This document shows, piece by piece, positions 32,201-42,474 of a DNA stretch of 64,000 nucleotides (positions within the stretch are counted from its first letter, which is position 1; every line of letters begins with the position of its first letter). A program made the translations under genes and the position numbers. The notes beneath the pieces were generated by a model that worked only from the letters and a program-made list of their open reading frames with translations, did not search any database and had not been told where the DNA came from. Origin of the DNA: Microplitis mediator (lineage: Eukaryota > Arthropoda > Insecta > Hymenoptera > Braconidae). The DNA lies in assembly GCF_029852145.1 (NCBI RefSeq), contig NC_079977.1:20028781-20092780 (forward strand), read 5' to 3'.

Positions 32201-34331
32201 AGAAAAAAAAAGGATTCATTGACACAAATAATCTTTACTTGCCTAAAGAAAATTTTTGCTTACCCCAAAAATTTTTTGCATTGTGAATTGAAAACAAAAA
32301 TTTATTTAGAACTAGAAAAAATTACTTGGTGCAAGGAATTATTTCTTGACCAAAAAAATATTTTCTCGCCCCAAGACAATTTTTGTATTTAATTGATAAT
32401 GCATAAAATTTTTTGGTGAAAATTAAAATTTTGTTGCGGCAAGAAATCCTTTTTTTCTGCGTATTCTATAAATTTAGTAGTGATATTTGGACAGTAGGGT
32501 GATTCAAAAAACGAACAAATTTTTTTTTTCTTCCCAACAGGTTTAAAAGTTTCGTTTAGATAAAAAAAGACGCCTGTGAAAATTAGAGCTCTTAATATTT
32601 ATATTAAGAGGTTTCACATTGCACTTTTCTATTTTCCATAAGAATAACATGGAAAAAAATTTTTTTTACGTCTTCTGATTTTTATAAGTAGCTAACGATG
32701 CGTCATAGGAATAATTGGCAGGCATATTTTTGTAGGTAATTGAATGCCCTACAAAAAAAGCTTCTTATCATTTTTTGAGGAATCGCTTTGTTCAAAAGTT
32801 ATTTGAGGTTAAAGTCGAATTCATGTTAAATTTTGAGATTTTCTTACTTTTCCGGCGAAACTATCAGACCTATTACAAAATATCATTAGACCTTTTTTGT
32901 AGACAATTTTATTCCCTTGAAGTTATACCATATAAAGTTTTTTCGAATTCCGCATTGTTTTCTAGTTATTTTTATTTTAATGTCTAGCTAGACTATTTTT
33001 TTTATGAGCATGACATTAAAATAAAAATAACTAGAAAACAATGCGGAATTCGAAAAAACTTTATATGGTATAACTTCAAGGGAATAAAATTGTCTACAAA
33101 AAAGGTCTAATGATATTTTGTAATAGGTCTGATAGTTTCGCCGGAAAAGTAAGAAAATCTCAAAATTTAACATGAATTCGACTTTAACCTCAAATAACTT
33201 TTGAACAAAGCGATTCCTCAAAAAATGATAAGAAGCTTTTTTTGTAGGGCATTCAATTACCTACAAAAATATGCCTGCCAATTATTCCTATGACGCATCG
33301 TTAGCTACTTATAAAAATCAGAAGACGTAAAAAAAATTTTTTTCCATGTTATTCTTATGGAAAATAGAAAAGTGCAATGTGAAACCTCTTAATATAAATA
33401 TTAAGAGCTCTAATTTTCACAGGCGTCTTTTTTTATCTAAACGAAACTTTTAAACCTGTTGTCAAGAAAAAAAAAATTTGTTCGTTTTTTGAATCACCCT
33501 ACTGTCCAAATATCACTACTAAATTTATAGAATACGCAGAAAAAAAGGATTTCTTGCCGCAACAAAATTTTAATTTTCACCAAGAAATTTTATGCATTAT
33601 CAATTAAATACAAAAATTGTCTTGGGGCGAGAAAATATTTTTTTGGTCAAGAAATAATTCCTTGCACTAAGTAATTTTTTCTAATTCTAAATAAATTTTT
33701 GTTTTCAATTCACAATGCAAAAAATTTATTGGGGTAAGCAAAAATTCTCTTTAGGCAAGTAAAGATCTTTTGTGTCAATGAATCCTTTTTTTTTCTATGC
33801 ACACTTTTTTGGCTTTGAGAACTTCCTAAAACCGTAAGGGAGTAGAAAAATCTGTCATTTTGGAATAAGTAACGCGATATAAATAATATAGCCATATATT
33901 CAGTGATTTTGAATCTGTTTGGAAGAAAAAAAAAAATTTGTTTGTTTTTTGAATCACCCTATTGGACAGTCACGTAGTGACTGCAGGTTGCGTGTAATAA
34001 TAATATTAATAATAATAATAATAATTACTTGGACAATAGTGATACTGAGTCTTCCAACTCTTGGATCAATTGTTGGTACAGGACCACCTTGTAATTGTTG
34101 TAATGCTAATGCTGCTTGTCTATCAGCAGCTTCTTGTTGTTGCTGTGGATTTAATGTCTCATCCAATCGTAAAAAACTTTGTGGTAAAGGTCCCAAAAAT
34201 GACTAAATAAATCACCGCAATAAAAATTTAATTAAGTAATTAAAAATATCAATAATAATCATAATAATAATAATAATAATTACTCTTTGTTTCCATTCTT
34301 CATGTTGTTGTGATCGTTGAGCAGTTTCCAT
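20121..34331 (-). CDS. TOLLIP: TOLLIP, Toll-interacting protein (six exons)
   Basis: TOLLIP is an endosomal adaptor that binds phosphoinositides, TOM1 and ubiquitinated cargo; in animals it also dampens Toll/IL-1 signalling. Join on the minus strand: 34331-34284, 34202-34029, 27761-27628, 26505-26301, 24194-24015, 20231-20121; 852 nt, 283 aa plus stop, close to the usual length of about 275. All introns are GT-AG and phases agree. Domains: an N-terminal TOM1-binding-type region with LPQSFLRL (residues about 16-55), a C2 domain (about 65-190; RLSITIVQAKLVKNYGMTRM, DPYVRLRVG, WIPPGVNQIYVEVYDE, INLVFSYS), a Pro/Ala linker, and a C-terminal CUE domain with the MFP motif and SLLQM (about 240-283). 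Introns carry nearly all the extra length through insertions. Identity is secure. Confidence 0.96.
21303..22685. mobile_element. CCCTGATTAAAAAAG TIR element with 91-bp array (copy 2), TSD CA
   Basis: Same termini as 7962-8708, but with about twelve 91-bp units. CA flanks both sides. The opposite arm of the host palindrome (23235-23260) shows the site without the insertion and with a single CA, which fixes both boundaries and the 2-bp duplication. Confidence 0.93.
22932..23156. mobile_element. GGGTAGAGGTACC TIR element, TA-flanked
   Basis: Termini GGGTAGAGGTACCATT and the complement of GGGTAAAGGTACCATT, between TA dinucleotides. The homologous opposite arm near 22760-22790 lacks it. The interior has ttggccac-type words. 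Confidence 0.7.
24015..24194 (-). CDS. TOLLIP: TOLLIP exon 5 (linker)
   Basis: 60 codons beginning NKAGPYLSGPPVVMVPSA, Pro/Ala-rich, ending PQAEEELKQ where the CUE domain starts. Donor GTAATT. Confidence 0.92.
24605..26220. repeat. 292-bp tandem array in TOLLIP intron 4
   Basis: GAGTACCCACATCAATATAT anchors recur at 24619, 24911, 25203, 25495, 25787 and 26079, exactly 292 bp apart. Each unit also holds an inverted TGTGGGTACTCATTTTACGC, so a MITE-like inverted pair is tandemised. Variants alternate: the third and fifth units carry TATATTGTTG and CATTTCATTTGC, the neighbours TATATCGTTG and CATTTTATTCGC. A diverged single copy lies at 24330-24450. Confidence 0.95.
26301..26505 (-). CDS. TOLLIP: TOLLIP exon 4 (C2)
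   Basis: WIPPGVNQIYVEVYDECSFT, MDELIAWGHIEIP, then WYMLSGKQGDNQEGMINLV. It completes the C2 domain. The open frame reads into the intron on both sides. Confidence 0.95.
26557..27590. mobile_element. hAT-like fold-back, TSD GTAATTAC/GTAATTAA
   Basis: Ends TAGGGT...ACCCTA and arms of about 500 bp meeting near 27070. Flanking octamers GTAATTAC and GTAATTAA match at seven of eight bases and fit nTnnnnAn. It occupies nearly all of TOLLIP intron 3 (1122 bp); without it 80 bp would remain. Confidence 0.88.
27628..27761 (-). CDS. TOLLIP: TOLLIP exon 3 (C2)
   Basis: AKLVKNYGMTRMDPYVRLRV followed by YETQTASNGGKNPHWNKVIQ; the most conserved part of the C2 domain. It ends in phase 2 (TG), completed to Cys by exon 4. 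Confidence 0.95.
28303..29308. mobile_element. TIR element CACTGAGAAAAAA, TA-flanked, with GC-richer core
   Basis: Ends CACTGAGAAAAAATTTCTC and the complement lie between TA dinucleotides. Left and right parts carry words such as GGACAATTAAATT. The centre (28705-28935) is a GC-richer block shared with 36810-37050. A truncated relative at 44203-45125 has an extra insertion at the site that is uninterrupted here (28461-28472). Confidence 0.78.
28705..28935 (+). repeat. Shared core block, copy 1
   Basis: GGCAGCAGCAGCTGGAGTAG, then GTGCTCGCCACTAGATCGCG, TCCCTGGTAAGA and weaker similarity to about 28935. It matches 36810-37050, which lies in an element with a different word. No convincing protein or tRNA reading. 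Confidence 0.7.
30337..30740. mobile_element. TA-flanked word element (GGTAATGGTTACC)
   Basis: Left CCCATAGAGAAATTT and right AAATTTCTCTCTGTG are inverted ends between TA dinucleotides. The interior is ATTATGGTAATGGTTACCAT and drifted versions, a self-complementary word. TOLLIP intron 2. Confidence 0.7.
30743..31165. other. AT-rich intron sequence
   Basis: Part of TOLLIP intron 2. Homopolymer-rich, with no exon similarity and no bounded repeat seen. Confidence 0.5.
31166..32494. repeat. Dispersed composite repeat, inverted relative of 58325-60110
   Basis: Blocks such as the tttccagtatatttataatt stretch, the tgtgcatagaaaaaaaagg stretch and the gcaagaaatcc end recur inverted at 58325-60110, and the part from 32090 recurs inverted at 33502-33910. 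It includes the CCCGTGT element at 31494-31969 and a TTCTTGCCTAAAG-type word patch at 32195-32465. Confidence 0.7.
31494..31969. mobile_element. CCCGTGTAAGAAAAA word element, TSD AA
   Basis: Ends CCCGTGTAAGAAAAATTTT and TTTTTTACACGGG, flanked by AA on each side. Internal words include GACACAAATATGACT and TGAATTTAGATC. The inverted relative at 59402-59937 occupies the corresponding place in its own copy of the host repeat. Confidence 0.8.
32495..33961. mobile_element. hAT-like fold-back with two right ends, TSD TTGGACAG
   Basis: Starts TAGGGTGATTCAAAAAACG. One complementary right end stops at 33501; a second copy of that end stops at 33961. Only the outer end is followed by a direct copy (33962-33969) of the left flank TTGGACAG (32487-32494). 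The stretch 33502-33910 between the two ends is an inverted copy of sequence outside the left boundary. Confidence 0.75.
33990..34027. repeat. (TAA)n run beside TOLLIP exon 2
   Basis: A run of AAT/TAA triplets directly against the exon 2 donor; a second run occupies intron 1 at 34255-34281. Confidence 0.8.
34029..34202 (-). CDS. TOLLIP: TOLLIP exon 2
   Basis: 58 codons: SFLGPLPQSFLRLDETLN, a Gln-rich stretch with QAALALQQLQGG, and the first C2 strand GRLSITIVQ. Donor GTAATT after CAA, phase 0. Confidence 0.93.
34284..34331 (-). CDS. TOLLIP: TOLLIP exon 1
   Basis: 16 codons, METAQRSQQHEEWKQR, then a GTAATT donor. The frame fits exon 2 in phase 0 across an 81-bp intron containing (TAA)n. The N-terminus differs from vertebrate TOLLIP, so this start is less certain than the rest of the gene. 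Confidence 0.8.
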
Positions 34332-34654
34332 TGTATTTATTTATTTATTTATTCAAATTTAAACGAGTATTTATATTTACTAGCAAACAATAAATTATTT
34401 AATGATATTTGTAAAAAATTAATTGATTAGATTTATACGTATGTATGATGAAGATAAATTGACAGTAATTGAATACGTAATAAGCTAATAAGTATGACGT
34501 ATTTTAACAGGTAATTGGCGATGACGACTGACGAAAAATAATAAGCGCCATATTTGAATAATAATAAACATCGTCAGCTGTGTTTATATTTTTGAACGCA
34601 TGACCAGCGCGGGAAATTTTAAACCTCGCAAGTGGCCTGGCTCGCTTTTCGTTA
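34332..34654 (-). promoter_or_regulatory. Candidate TOLLIP promoter / 5' region
   Basis: The only sizeable stretch without recognisable transposons upstream of TOLLIP. It contains GCGCGGGAAA (34607-34616), matching the E2F consensus on the other strand, and AAGCGCCATATT near 34535. A transposon block starts immediately beyond at 34655. Function is inferred from position. Confidence 0.4.
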
Positions 34655-35687
34655 CACTGTTAAAAATAATTTGAAAATTACAATACAAAAGACATTGAAT
34701 TTTCATAACTAGATATTTGAATTGTATTTTCAATAAAAAAAGCTTCAAATTTAATATACGTAATTTAATAATCAAGCTGATATTTAAAATTAAGATAAAA
34801 AATATGAATTTTAATAAGCGTACTTAAAATTTATACTTGTTTTTTGAATTTTCAAACCAAGTATTGAAAATTCTAAGCCATATTGAATTTTAATAATTCC
34901 ATTTGAAATTTCATAATACTTATTTGAAAATTCAAATGCTTGTATATGAAATTTCTGCGCGTGACGTGCTGCGCGTTCAGTAATCAAGGATTGTGTATAG
35001 TGAAATATATAATATCTGTGTGAGTAATGTGAGCGATGTACATCAGACTTTATTATTGTTAAGTTTTTCATTCCTTAATAATAAAAAGTTAATAAAACTT
35101 GTGACTGAACTGAACATCACTGACAGTATGATCAATTATAAAATGATACAGTGTTAAATGTGATATACACTGTTAAAATAATTGTTTGAATTTTCAAAAC
35201 ATTGTATATAACGCAATAAACACATACAATTGTGTTTGAAATTTCATTGTAACGATCGTATAGAATTTAAAAGGCACATTAATAGGTGTACCAGAAAAAT
35301 CTCTACCTTACGACAGCTGAACCATAATCAGGCCTATCACAAGTAACTGTACCACACAACAACTATACCAGTTTTGAACACTACCCGCGAAAATCTCAAC
35401 CAATCAACAATTCTACCACTTAAGAGCTCTCTCACGTTACAACTCTACCACATTACAACCCTCCCAGTAACGAACTCAACCATATACATCTCTACCATGA
35501 ACATCTCTACCACAATACAGGTCACCCATGAAAATGCCTATCATTAGCATTTCTACCATTTACAAGTCTAACATAAATAACTCAACCACATTTCAACTAT
35601 ACCAGCATAAATCTCTGCCAAGAAAATACACTACCAAAAAACATCTCTACCATTTTTTAAGCCTACCTAATAAAAACACTACCACAT

Positions 35688-37545
35688 CCCTGTGGAAAAG
35701 CTCTCATAAATTCTGATAAGATATTGAATATTTTTTATGAGAATCTATGAGCTTCGAAAATATCTATGAGATTTAAAAAAATTCTCATATGAATTTTTAT
35801 GAGAATCTATGAGTCAAAGCTTTTGATGTTTTCCTATCATGATTTCCGTACTAGATTTTTAAAAGAATGAGTAAGATTTTTTAATTTATGAGATTTTGTG
35901 ACTCGAATTCCGCCAACGATTATGAGATTCAATAAGTACTTTCACTTCTATAAGATTGTTACAGTTTATTCTAATGTATTTTCAATAAGAATTGATCAGG
36001 CGAATATCGATGTTATAATACTTACAAAATCTCAATAAGATTATTTTTTTATACGAAATTTTCAGAATTTATAAGTTTTAGTAAGAGTTATCCTAGGAGA
36101 TAATATCTTATTGAATATCATAAAATATTTGTCATATTTTATGAGAAAATATTTAACACATATTTCTTCGAAATTTTATGAGATTGAATCAGGAATCACA
36201 TGGACAAATGCAGACCTTTTTCTCATAAAAATTTTATGAGAATTAGTAAGAAAATCTATAATCGAATTAACTTGTAAAAACTTAAAAGATTTAATTTTAA
36301 TTTAAAAGCTATGTGATTTATGAGTTTTTGTAAGTTTTAGTTAGAAGGCTATTACTTATAAAATATTATGGAGTACTTATGAGATTTTATAAATAATTTC
36401 CATTCACATAAAATATTAATTTTATCAGATTCATTCAAAAATAATTGCTTAACTTCATTTTTTTTTTATAAGAATTTACACCAAAAATACTAATATTATC
36501 ACTATTTCTTGTACTTTAAATATTTTAACTGTTCGGAGATGAGTGAAAATATAAGTTTTTATGTGATTTTTTACAAACCCAGTAATCTATCTTGCCCCAT
36601 TTTTTTTTTTTTTTTGGTGCAAGATACATTACTTTTTGTAGCGATATTGCATTTTTTTGGTTAAACAGAATAAAATTTCTCGGAACAAGTACTATTCTTT
36701 TCACGCAAGTTTTTTTGTATTCTCCGAACAAAATAACAAAAGTTGTTTAAGCCAAGAGAAAAAATTTCTCGGGAGAAAAGATCGATATGGAGAAGGGGAA
36801 AGTCACCGGTGCTAGGCAGCAGCAGCGGGAGTAGTTCAGTGCTCGCCACGAGATCGCGCCTACGATTTGTAGTGTCCCTGGTAAGACATTTATTTCAGAA
36901 GTGTTATATTCCAAATTTCAATACGATTTTATTCGAGTACTCCTCTGTCATTTGACAGACCAACAAGTACCTGTTTGGGTTGTAGTATGGTGTATCCCAT
37001 TATATATTATGACTTTAATATTTAATATTAATGTTTACTTGAGTGATTTTTGATGAATAAATAAACGGACTCAATTTCATAGATTTTTCGTGAATAGATT
37101 GCTAAAGATTTTCCGCGTAAATACTCATACAAATATTCTTGAGTATACATAATAGAAATTTTTTGAATTCATGCTAAAAAATTTAATAATTTAGCATATA
37201 AACTATATGGAAAATAACTGTACTCACATTGATTAATCAGTATCAAATCTTTTATGATTACTTCAGAAATCGTCTCATACAATCTTATTCATTTCCAAAA
37301 TCTACTCAATTGTAAACTTTACATTTTTCGAAAACTTATAAATACTTATAATCACAATATTACAGCTTCTGTTTCTTATAGATTCTGATAATTTATATGA
37401 GAATTTTAAGAAAAAAATTTTTTTGATGCACCAGCTATGAGAAAATAATTGTATCAGAAATTTTGAGATTTTTCGTGGACAAATACTGATCGTTTTCTCA
37501 TAGCCAATTTTTTTTATGAGATTTTATAAGACCTTTTCCACAGGG
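35688..37545. mobile_element. CCC...GGG word element (TATGAGATTTTATGAG), TSD AT
   Basis: Ends CCCTGTGGAAAAG and CTTTTCCACAGGG, with AT on both sides. Host arm 37610-37645 retains the uninterrupted site with one AT, confirming the boundaries. The outer portions repeat TATGAGAATCTATGAGATTT; the middle has a TTCTCGGGACAAG-type patch and the shared core at 36810-37050. Confidence 0.92.
36810..37050 (+). repeat. Shared core block, copy 2
   Basis: GCTAGGCAGCAGCAGCGGGA, GTGCTCGCCACGAGATCGCG, TCCCTGGTAAGACA, then tattccaa- and gtgtatccca-type similarity to the block at 28705-28935. Same orientation. The host element differs in word and ends. Confidence 0.7.
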
Positions 37546-38713
37546 ATAGGAACACTATCAAAAAAGTAACTCTGTCTTTGTCACACACATAGCATATGAT
37601 AAGGACAGAGTTACTTTTTTGATAGTGTTCCTATGTGGTAGTGTTTTTATTGGGTAGACTTAAAAAATGGTAGAGATGTTTTTTGGTAGTGTATTTTCTT
37701 GGCAGAGATTTATGCTGGTATAGTTGAAATGTGGTTGAGTTATTTATGGTAGACTTGTAAATGGTAGAAATGCTAATGGTAGGCATTTTTATGGGTGACC
37801 TGTATTGTGGTAGAGATGTTCATGGTAGAGATGTATATGGTTGAGTTCGTTACTGGGAGGGTTGTAATCTGGTAGAGTTGTAACGTGAGAGAGCTCTTAA
37901 GTGGTAGAATTGTTGATTGGTTGAGATTTTCGCGGGTAGAGTTCCAAACTGGTATACTTGTTGTGTGGTACAGTTACTTGTGGTAGGCCTGATTATGGTT
38001 CAGCTGTCGTAAGGTAGAGATTTTTCTGGTACACCTATTAATGTGCCGAAAGTATTTGAAAATTCAAAAAAAAGTATTTGAATATTAAAAAAAAAGTATT
38101 TGAATATTAAAAAACTTGTATTTGAAAATTCAAAAAGAAGTATTTGAAAATCCAAAGTGTTAATTTGAAAATTCAAAACCATGTATTTTTAATTCTATAT
38201 GAAATTAGTAATGAAATTTCAAGCACAAATGTATGTGTTTATTGCGTTATATACAATGTTTTGAAAATTCAAACAATTTTTTTAACAGTGTAGCTTTTTA
38301 CCCCAATAGCACAGTTGAATCGTTTATTTGAGAAATCCCATAAGTCATGTTTTTTACGAAATTGGGTTTTTTGTATTTTTGGGTTCTTTGGATGTCCCTC
38401 CATAGAAATCAATCAAAATATGCATCAAATCAGCGTTTAAAAAAAATTAACGGGCACTGTTAAAAAAATTGTTTGAATATAACGCAATAAATACATACAT
38501 TTGTGCTTGAAATTTCATTAATAATTTCATATAGAATTTAAAATACATGTTATTGAATTTTAAAATTAGCACTTTGGATTTTCAAATACTTCTTTTTGAA
38601 TTTTCAAATACAGGTTTTTAATATTCAAATACTTTTTTTTTAATATTGAAATTTTTTTTTTTTGAATTTTCAAATACTCTTTTTTTAATTTTCAACTACT
38701 TTCTTTTTAATTT

Positions 38714-39333
38714 TGCACGCCTCGGAAGCGAAGCGGAGAGGTTGTGCTTTATAACCGACCTTTCAAGGTCACACGATTTCCACTCATTAAAGTGCATATA
38801 TTTTTTTTCTATTACTCTTACACATTATGAAAAACACATCAATATAAAGCTGAAACACTAATAAATAATCCTGATACTTTTTTTAATTTGTCTAATATGT
38901 ATTAATATAAAAAAAAGTTCATTAAAAAAAATTTATCGTGGACGTCCATTAGTCTGTGGTTCAAAAAAACGGCGTGGTACGGATATCTCGAGAACAACTT
39001 GACGAAACTACTTAATTTTTTTTTCAAAATTTTCAGAAATAAGCAAAGAAGGTTCCTTTCGAAAATCACTACTGTAGGCCTTCTCGTTTTTTTAAAAATA
39101 AATCATTATGGTTAAAACCGGCAATCTTACATGTAAACAAACACACACTGCCGCCATTTTTCATTAGGAATGTTCTCCTTATTTATTTTTTTTTTTACTT
39201 TTATTACCGTATATTTACCATGGAAATTTCTATGGGAAAAGAGCGGGATATTCAATTTTATTCGAAATTTAACTTTTAAAAAAAAACATAACATGAGCGT
39301 TCGAGGCGTGCACTTTTGGATTTTCCAAATTTT
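38714..39333 (-). mobile_element. GCACGCCTCG MITE, copy 2 (inverted)
   Basis: Starts TGCACGCCTCGGAAGCGAAG, ends CGTTCGAGGCGTGCA plus the cttttggattttcc lead-out. Colinear in reverse with 62030-62649. Inserted in the word arm of the CACTGTTAAAA element. Confidence 0.85.
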
Positions 39334-40009
39334 TTTTTTAAATAAATGTATTTGAAAATCTGAAGAGTTTATTTGAAAATTCAAAAGCGTGTATTTTAAA
39401 TTCTCTACGATCGTTACAATGAAATTTCAAACACAATTGTATGTGATTATTGCGTTATATCCAATGTTTTGAAAATTCAAACAATTATTTTAATAGTGTA
39501 TATCACATTTAATACTGTATCATTTTATCATTTATCATACTGTCAATGATGTTCAGTTCAGTCACAAGTTTTAATTACTTTATATTATTGAGGAAATAAA
39601 AACTTAACAATAATAAAGTCTGATGTACACCGCTCACATTACTCACACAGATATTATATATTTCACTACACAATCCTTGATTACTGAACACGCAGCACGT
39701 CACGCGCAGAAATTTTATATACAAGCATTTGAATTTTCAAATAAGTATTATGAAATTTCAAATGGAATTATTAAAATTCAATATGTCTTTGAATTTTCAA
39801 TACTGGGTTTGAAAATTTGAAAAACAAGTATAAATTCTAAGTACGTTTATTAAAATTCATATTTTTTATCTTAATTTTAAATACGTGCTTGATTATTAAA
39901 TTACGTATATTAAATTTGAAGCTTTTTTTATTGAAAATACAATTAAAATATCAAGTTATAAAAATTCAATTCTTTTTGTATTGTAATTTTCAAATTAATT
40001 TTAACAGTG

Positions 40010-42086
40010 GGGTGACAGCAATTTCATTTAATTGAGAAACCCCATAAATCAATGACTCAAATAAACATATGCAATTTTAGCTTTACAGAAATAACGTTTT
40101 TTTTTTTTTATTTAAAATTCGCGCTTTTTGGGAAATTAATTTCAAATTTTGTTTTATTGTTGACTGTTATATGACTAATTAAAATGTTTAAATTAATTAT
40201 AATTTTTTGTAATTTCTGAGTTTTAGAGTTCAAATACATATTTAACACTTCATTTTATCAGTGTAAAAAATTATTTGAATGAAAAAATTTAAAAAACAAT
40301 GATTTTATAACTTTTTTTTCCGTTTGGTTGAGAAACCCCATAAGTCAATCAACTTTGAATAATTTTTTTAAGTAGTTTAAGTTAAAAAATTAAATTTTTC
40401 TTGTTGGAATCTTTTTCAGAGACGCTAACATTATTGTATTCAATTATTTATTTATTATTTTAATGTCAAGTTTATCCAAAAAAATGTTTTTTGTGTTTCC
40501 TGAAAAATTTTGTTTTCTTGACTTATGGGGTTTCTCAAATAAACGATTCAATTTACTTTAGCAAAAGTTTTTTTTACAAAAATTTCCTTGAATTTGGCGT
40601 CAAATTTCCATCAACTTCGGACTTTTACGTTTTTGAGGACAATTTATATACAACGGGATACAATTTGACGTAAATTTACTACCCGAATTGGAATGCAAAT
40701 TCACTTCAAAAGTTGACTAGAAAAAGTTGTCGTCAATTTTCAGGCAAACTTTTACACCAATTTATTGTTAATTTGACTTGAAAAATTGTTAAGTAATTTT
40801 TTACTGTCAAATTGTAGACAATTTCATGTATAAATTTGCTTACCTTCTGAAATGGTAAGAATGAAAATTACCGACTTTTTTTTTCTAATAAAATGTTATC
40901 CTTGATGGCTAAGTTGGCGGCAACCTAGCGACAATCTACTGCCGCAACCTGTCATCAAGTTGGCCGCAAATGTTGGCATTTCCATAAGTTGACGGCAACT
41001 TTCCGAAAAACTTGTTGACAACTTTCAGTTCGTGTAACTGTTGCCAACAACTTGTAGCCAACTTGTCGTCAACAATTACACAAGTGAAAGTTGTCTACAA
41101 CTTATCGTCAAGTTGGTCACAACTCATCTACACCATCTTTCTGATCAGAAACTCTGGCTATCAGGGTTACTTCTAAATTGAGCAAAAATCGACCGGAAAT
41201 TTTTCTCTACAACTTTTACTGTCGAATTGTCTGCAAATTCGAGCAGCAAATTTCAGGCAATTTCAATGTCAAATTACTGTCGATTTTAAAATAAAGTGGA
41301 TATCAGGGTAGCTTTTAGTTGTCCGTTTCAAGTGAATCTCTGCTATTCCCAAGTGGCCTAATGTCAACTATTTTTATCGAAAAAGTTAACGGAAAAAATT
41401 TTACCGTTTAATTTGCGATGTAAAAAAAGCAGATTTTTTCCATCAAATATCACTACTCATGTTCAGCGAAGATTAAACTTTTTGATGTTGTAGAAAGATA
41501 ATTTTATGGTAACAATTTGTCAACTTTTTGATAACACTTTGTAACGTTTTGTTTTGTTGTCAAATAGCAATTAGTTTTTTAATACCAAAAGAGTAACAAA
41601 TTGACATCTTTTTTGTGTTAACATTTTTTTTATAACTTTTAAAAGTTAAATTTTATCAAAATTCTATTTGTCATCATTTTAATAATATTTTGGAATAGCA
41701 GAAAGTTGACATGGAATGGGAAACTAAAAGCTAATAAAAAGCGAGCCTGGCCACTTGGGATTCCAAAATGTTAATAAAATGATGACAAACAGAATTTTTA
41801 AAAAGTAAACACTTTTATAAATTATTTTAAAGTTACCAAAAAAAATTTACCAAAAAATGTTATCAAATAGTCTCTAATAGCTACTTTAGCTTGAAATTGA
41901 CTATAATTTAACATTAAAATTTCCTAAAATTTGCTGTCCGAATTTGCCGACAATTTGACAGCAGAACTTCGAAAAAGAGGTAACATTTTTTAAATAGAAA
42001 AGAATCCTAATAAAAGTTCCCATGAAATTTTCGTAAAATGTCTGACAACTTCGGGCTTTTCCGTTTTTGTTGGTAATTTTTATACG
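40010..42086. repeat. Dispersed repeats with GCTATCAGGG-like edges
   Basis: Includes a TTGAGAAACCCCATAAGTC stretch also seen at 38325-38350, a segment (40545-40870) that is an inverted relative of 54910-55260, a GTTGCCGCCAACTT-type word patch (40905-41165) and loose copies of ttgacgtaaattt words. No gene was seen. Confidence 0.6.
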
Positions 42087-42474
42087 CCCATACAGGAAAA
42101 TACGACGGGGCCAGATATGGACCACGCTTGGCGCAATGCTGTCGATCTCTGGCCCATGCTTGTAAACCCGCTTTGGCCCAGCTTTGGCAAAAGTCTGGGA
42201 TGATAACAGGGTGCCAGGCTTGGTTGTTACCAATGGCCCAGGCATCATTGCCAAGGCTGGCCCATGCGTGGTTGCCAGATCTGAGCCATGCTTGTTTGCC
42301 AGACCTGGCCCATGCTTGCTTGCCAGACTTGGCCCATGCATCGACAAAACAAATAAATTTAATTTAAAAAAAATTTTATTATTATTATCCTAATAGAGTT
42401 TGTGATCATTAACGTTTAAACTATTTAAGTGAGGTAAATGATGTGAAAAAACTCAATGGAAATTCTGCTGGGCT

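Larger units (their letters stand above)
35168..38290. mobile_element. CACTGTTAAAA element with CTCTACCA-word arms
   Basis: Ends CACTGTTAAAATAATTG and the complement of CACTGTTAAAAAAATTG, with TA on both sides. Inside, 35285-35687 consists of short phrases CTCTACCA...AACTCTACCAC and 37550-38045 is its inverted copy. The palindrome centre is near 37590. The left arm is interrupted by the element at 35688-37545. Confidence 0.8.
34655..40009. repeat. 5.4-kb nested palindromic block (CACTGTTAAAA ends)
   Basis: Outer arms 34655-35167 and 39500-40009 are inverted copies, beginning CACTGTTAAAAATAATTTG. Between them are two further CACTGTTAAAA-ended elements (35168-38290 and 38457-39500) and a 38300-38456 segment with CCCCAATAGCACAG. 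The recurring word is TTTGAAAATTCAAATAC. No gene was found. Confidence 0.75.

Noticed and set aside
32775..33221. Two mirrored frames starting MRNRFVQKLFEVKV
   Set aside because: They are the same fold-back arm read from both sides; relatives in other fold-backs (9814) are frameshifted. No protein family resemblance.
33919..34206. 95-residue Cys-rich plus-strand frame
   Set aside because: Antisense of TOLLIP exon 2; the cysteines come from the complement of its Gln/Ala-rich codons.
12425..38861. Frames ending KHINIKLKH at 12425 and 38646
   Set aside because: Both lie in the GCACGCCTCG MITE; the third copy at 62030 disrupts the frame.
41901..42347. 148-residue frame with HGP-Leu-Ala repeats
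   Set aside because: Its first half is the translated 24-bp minisatellite of the TTGGCCCA element, the rest runs across the element end into another repeat. The opposite strand gives equally open repeats.
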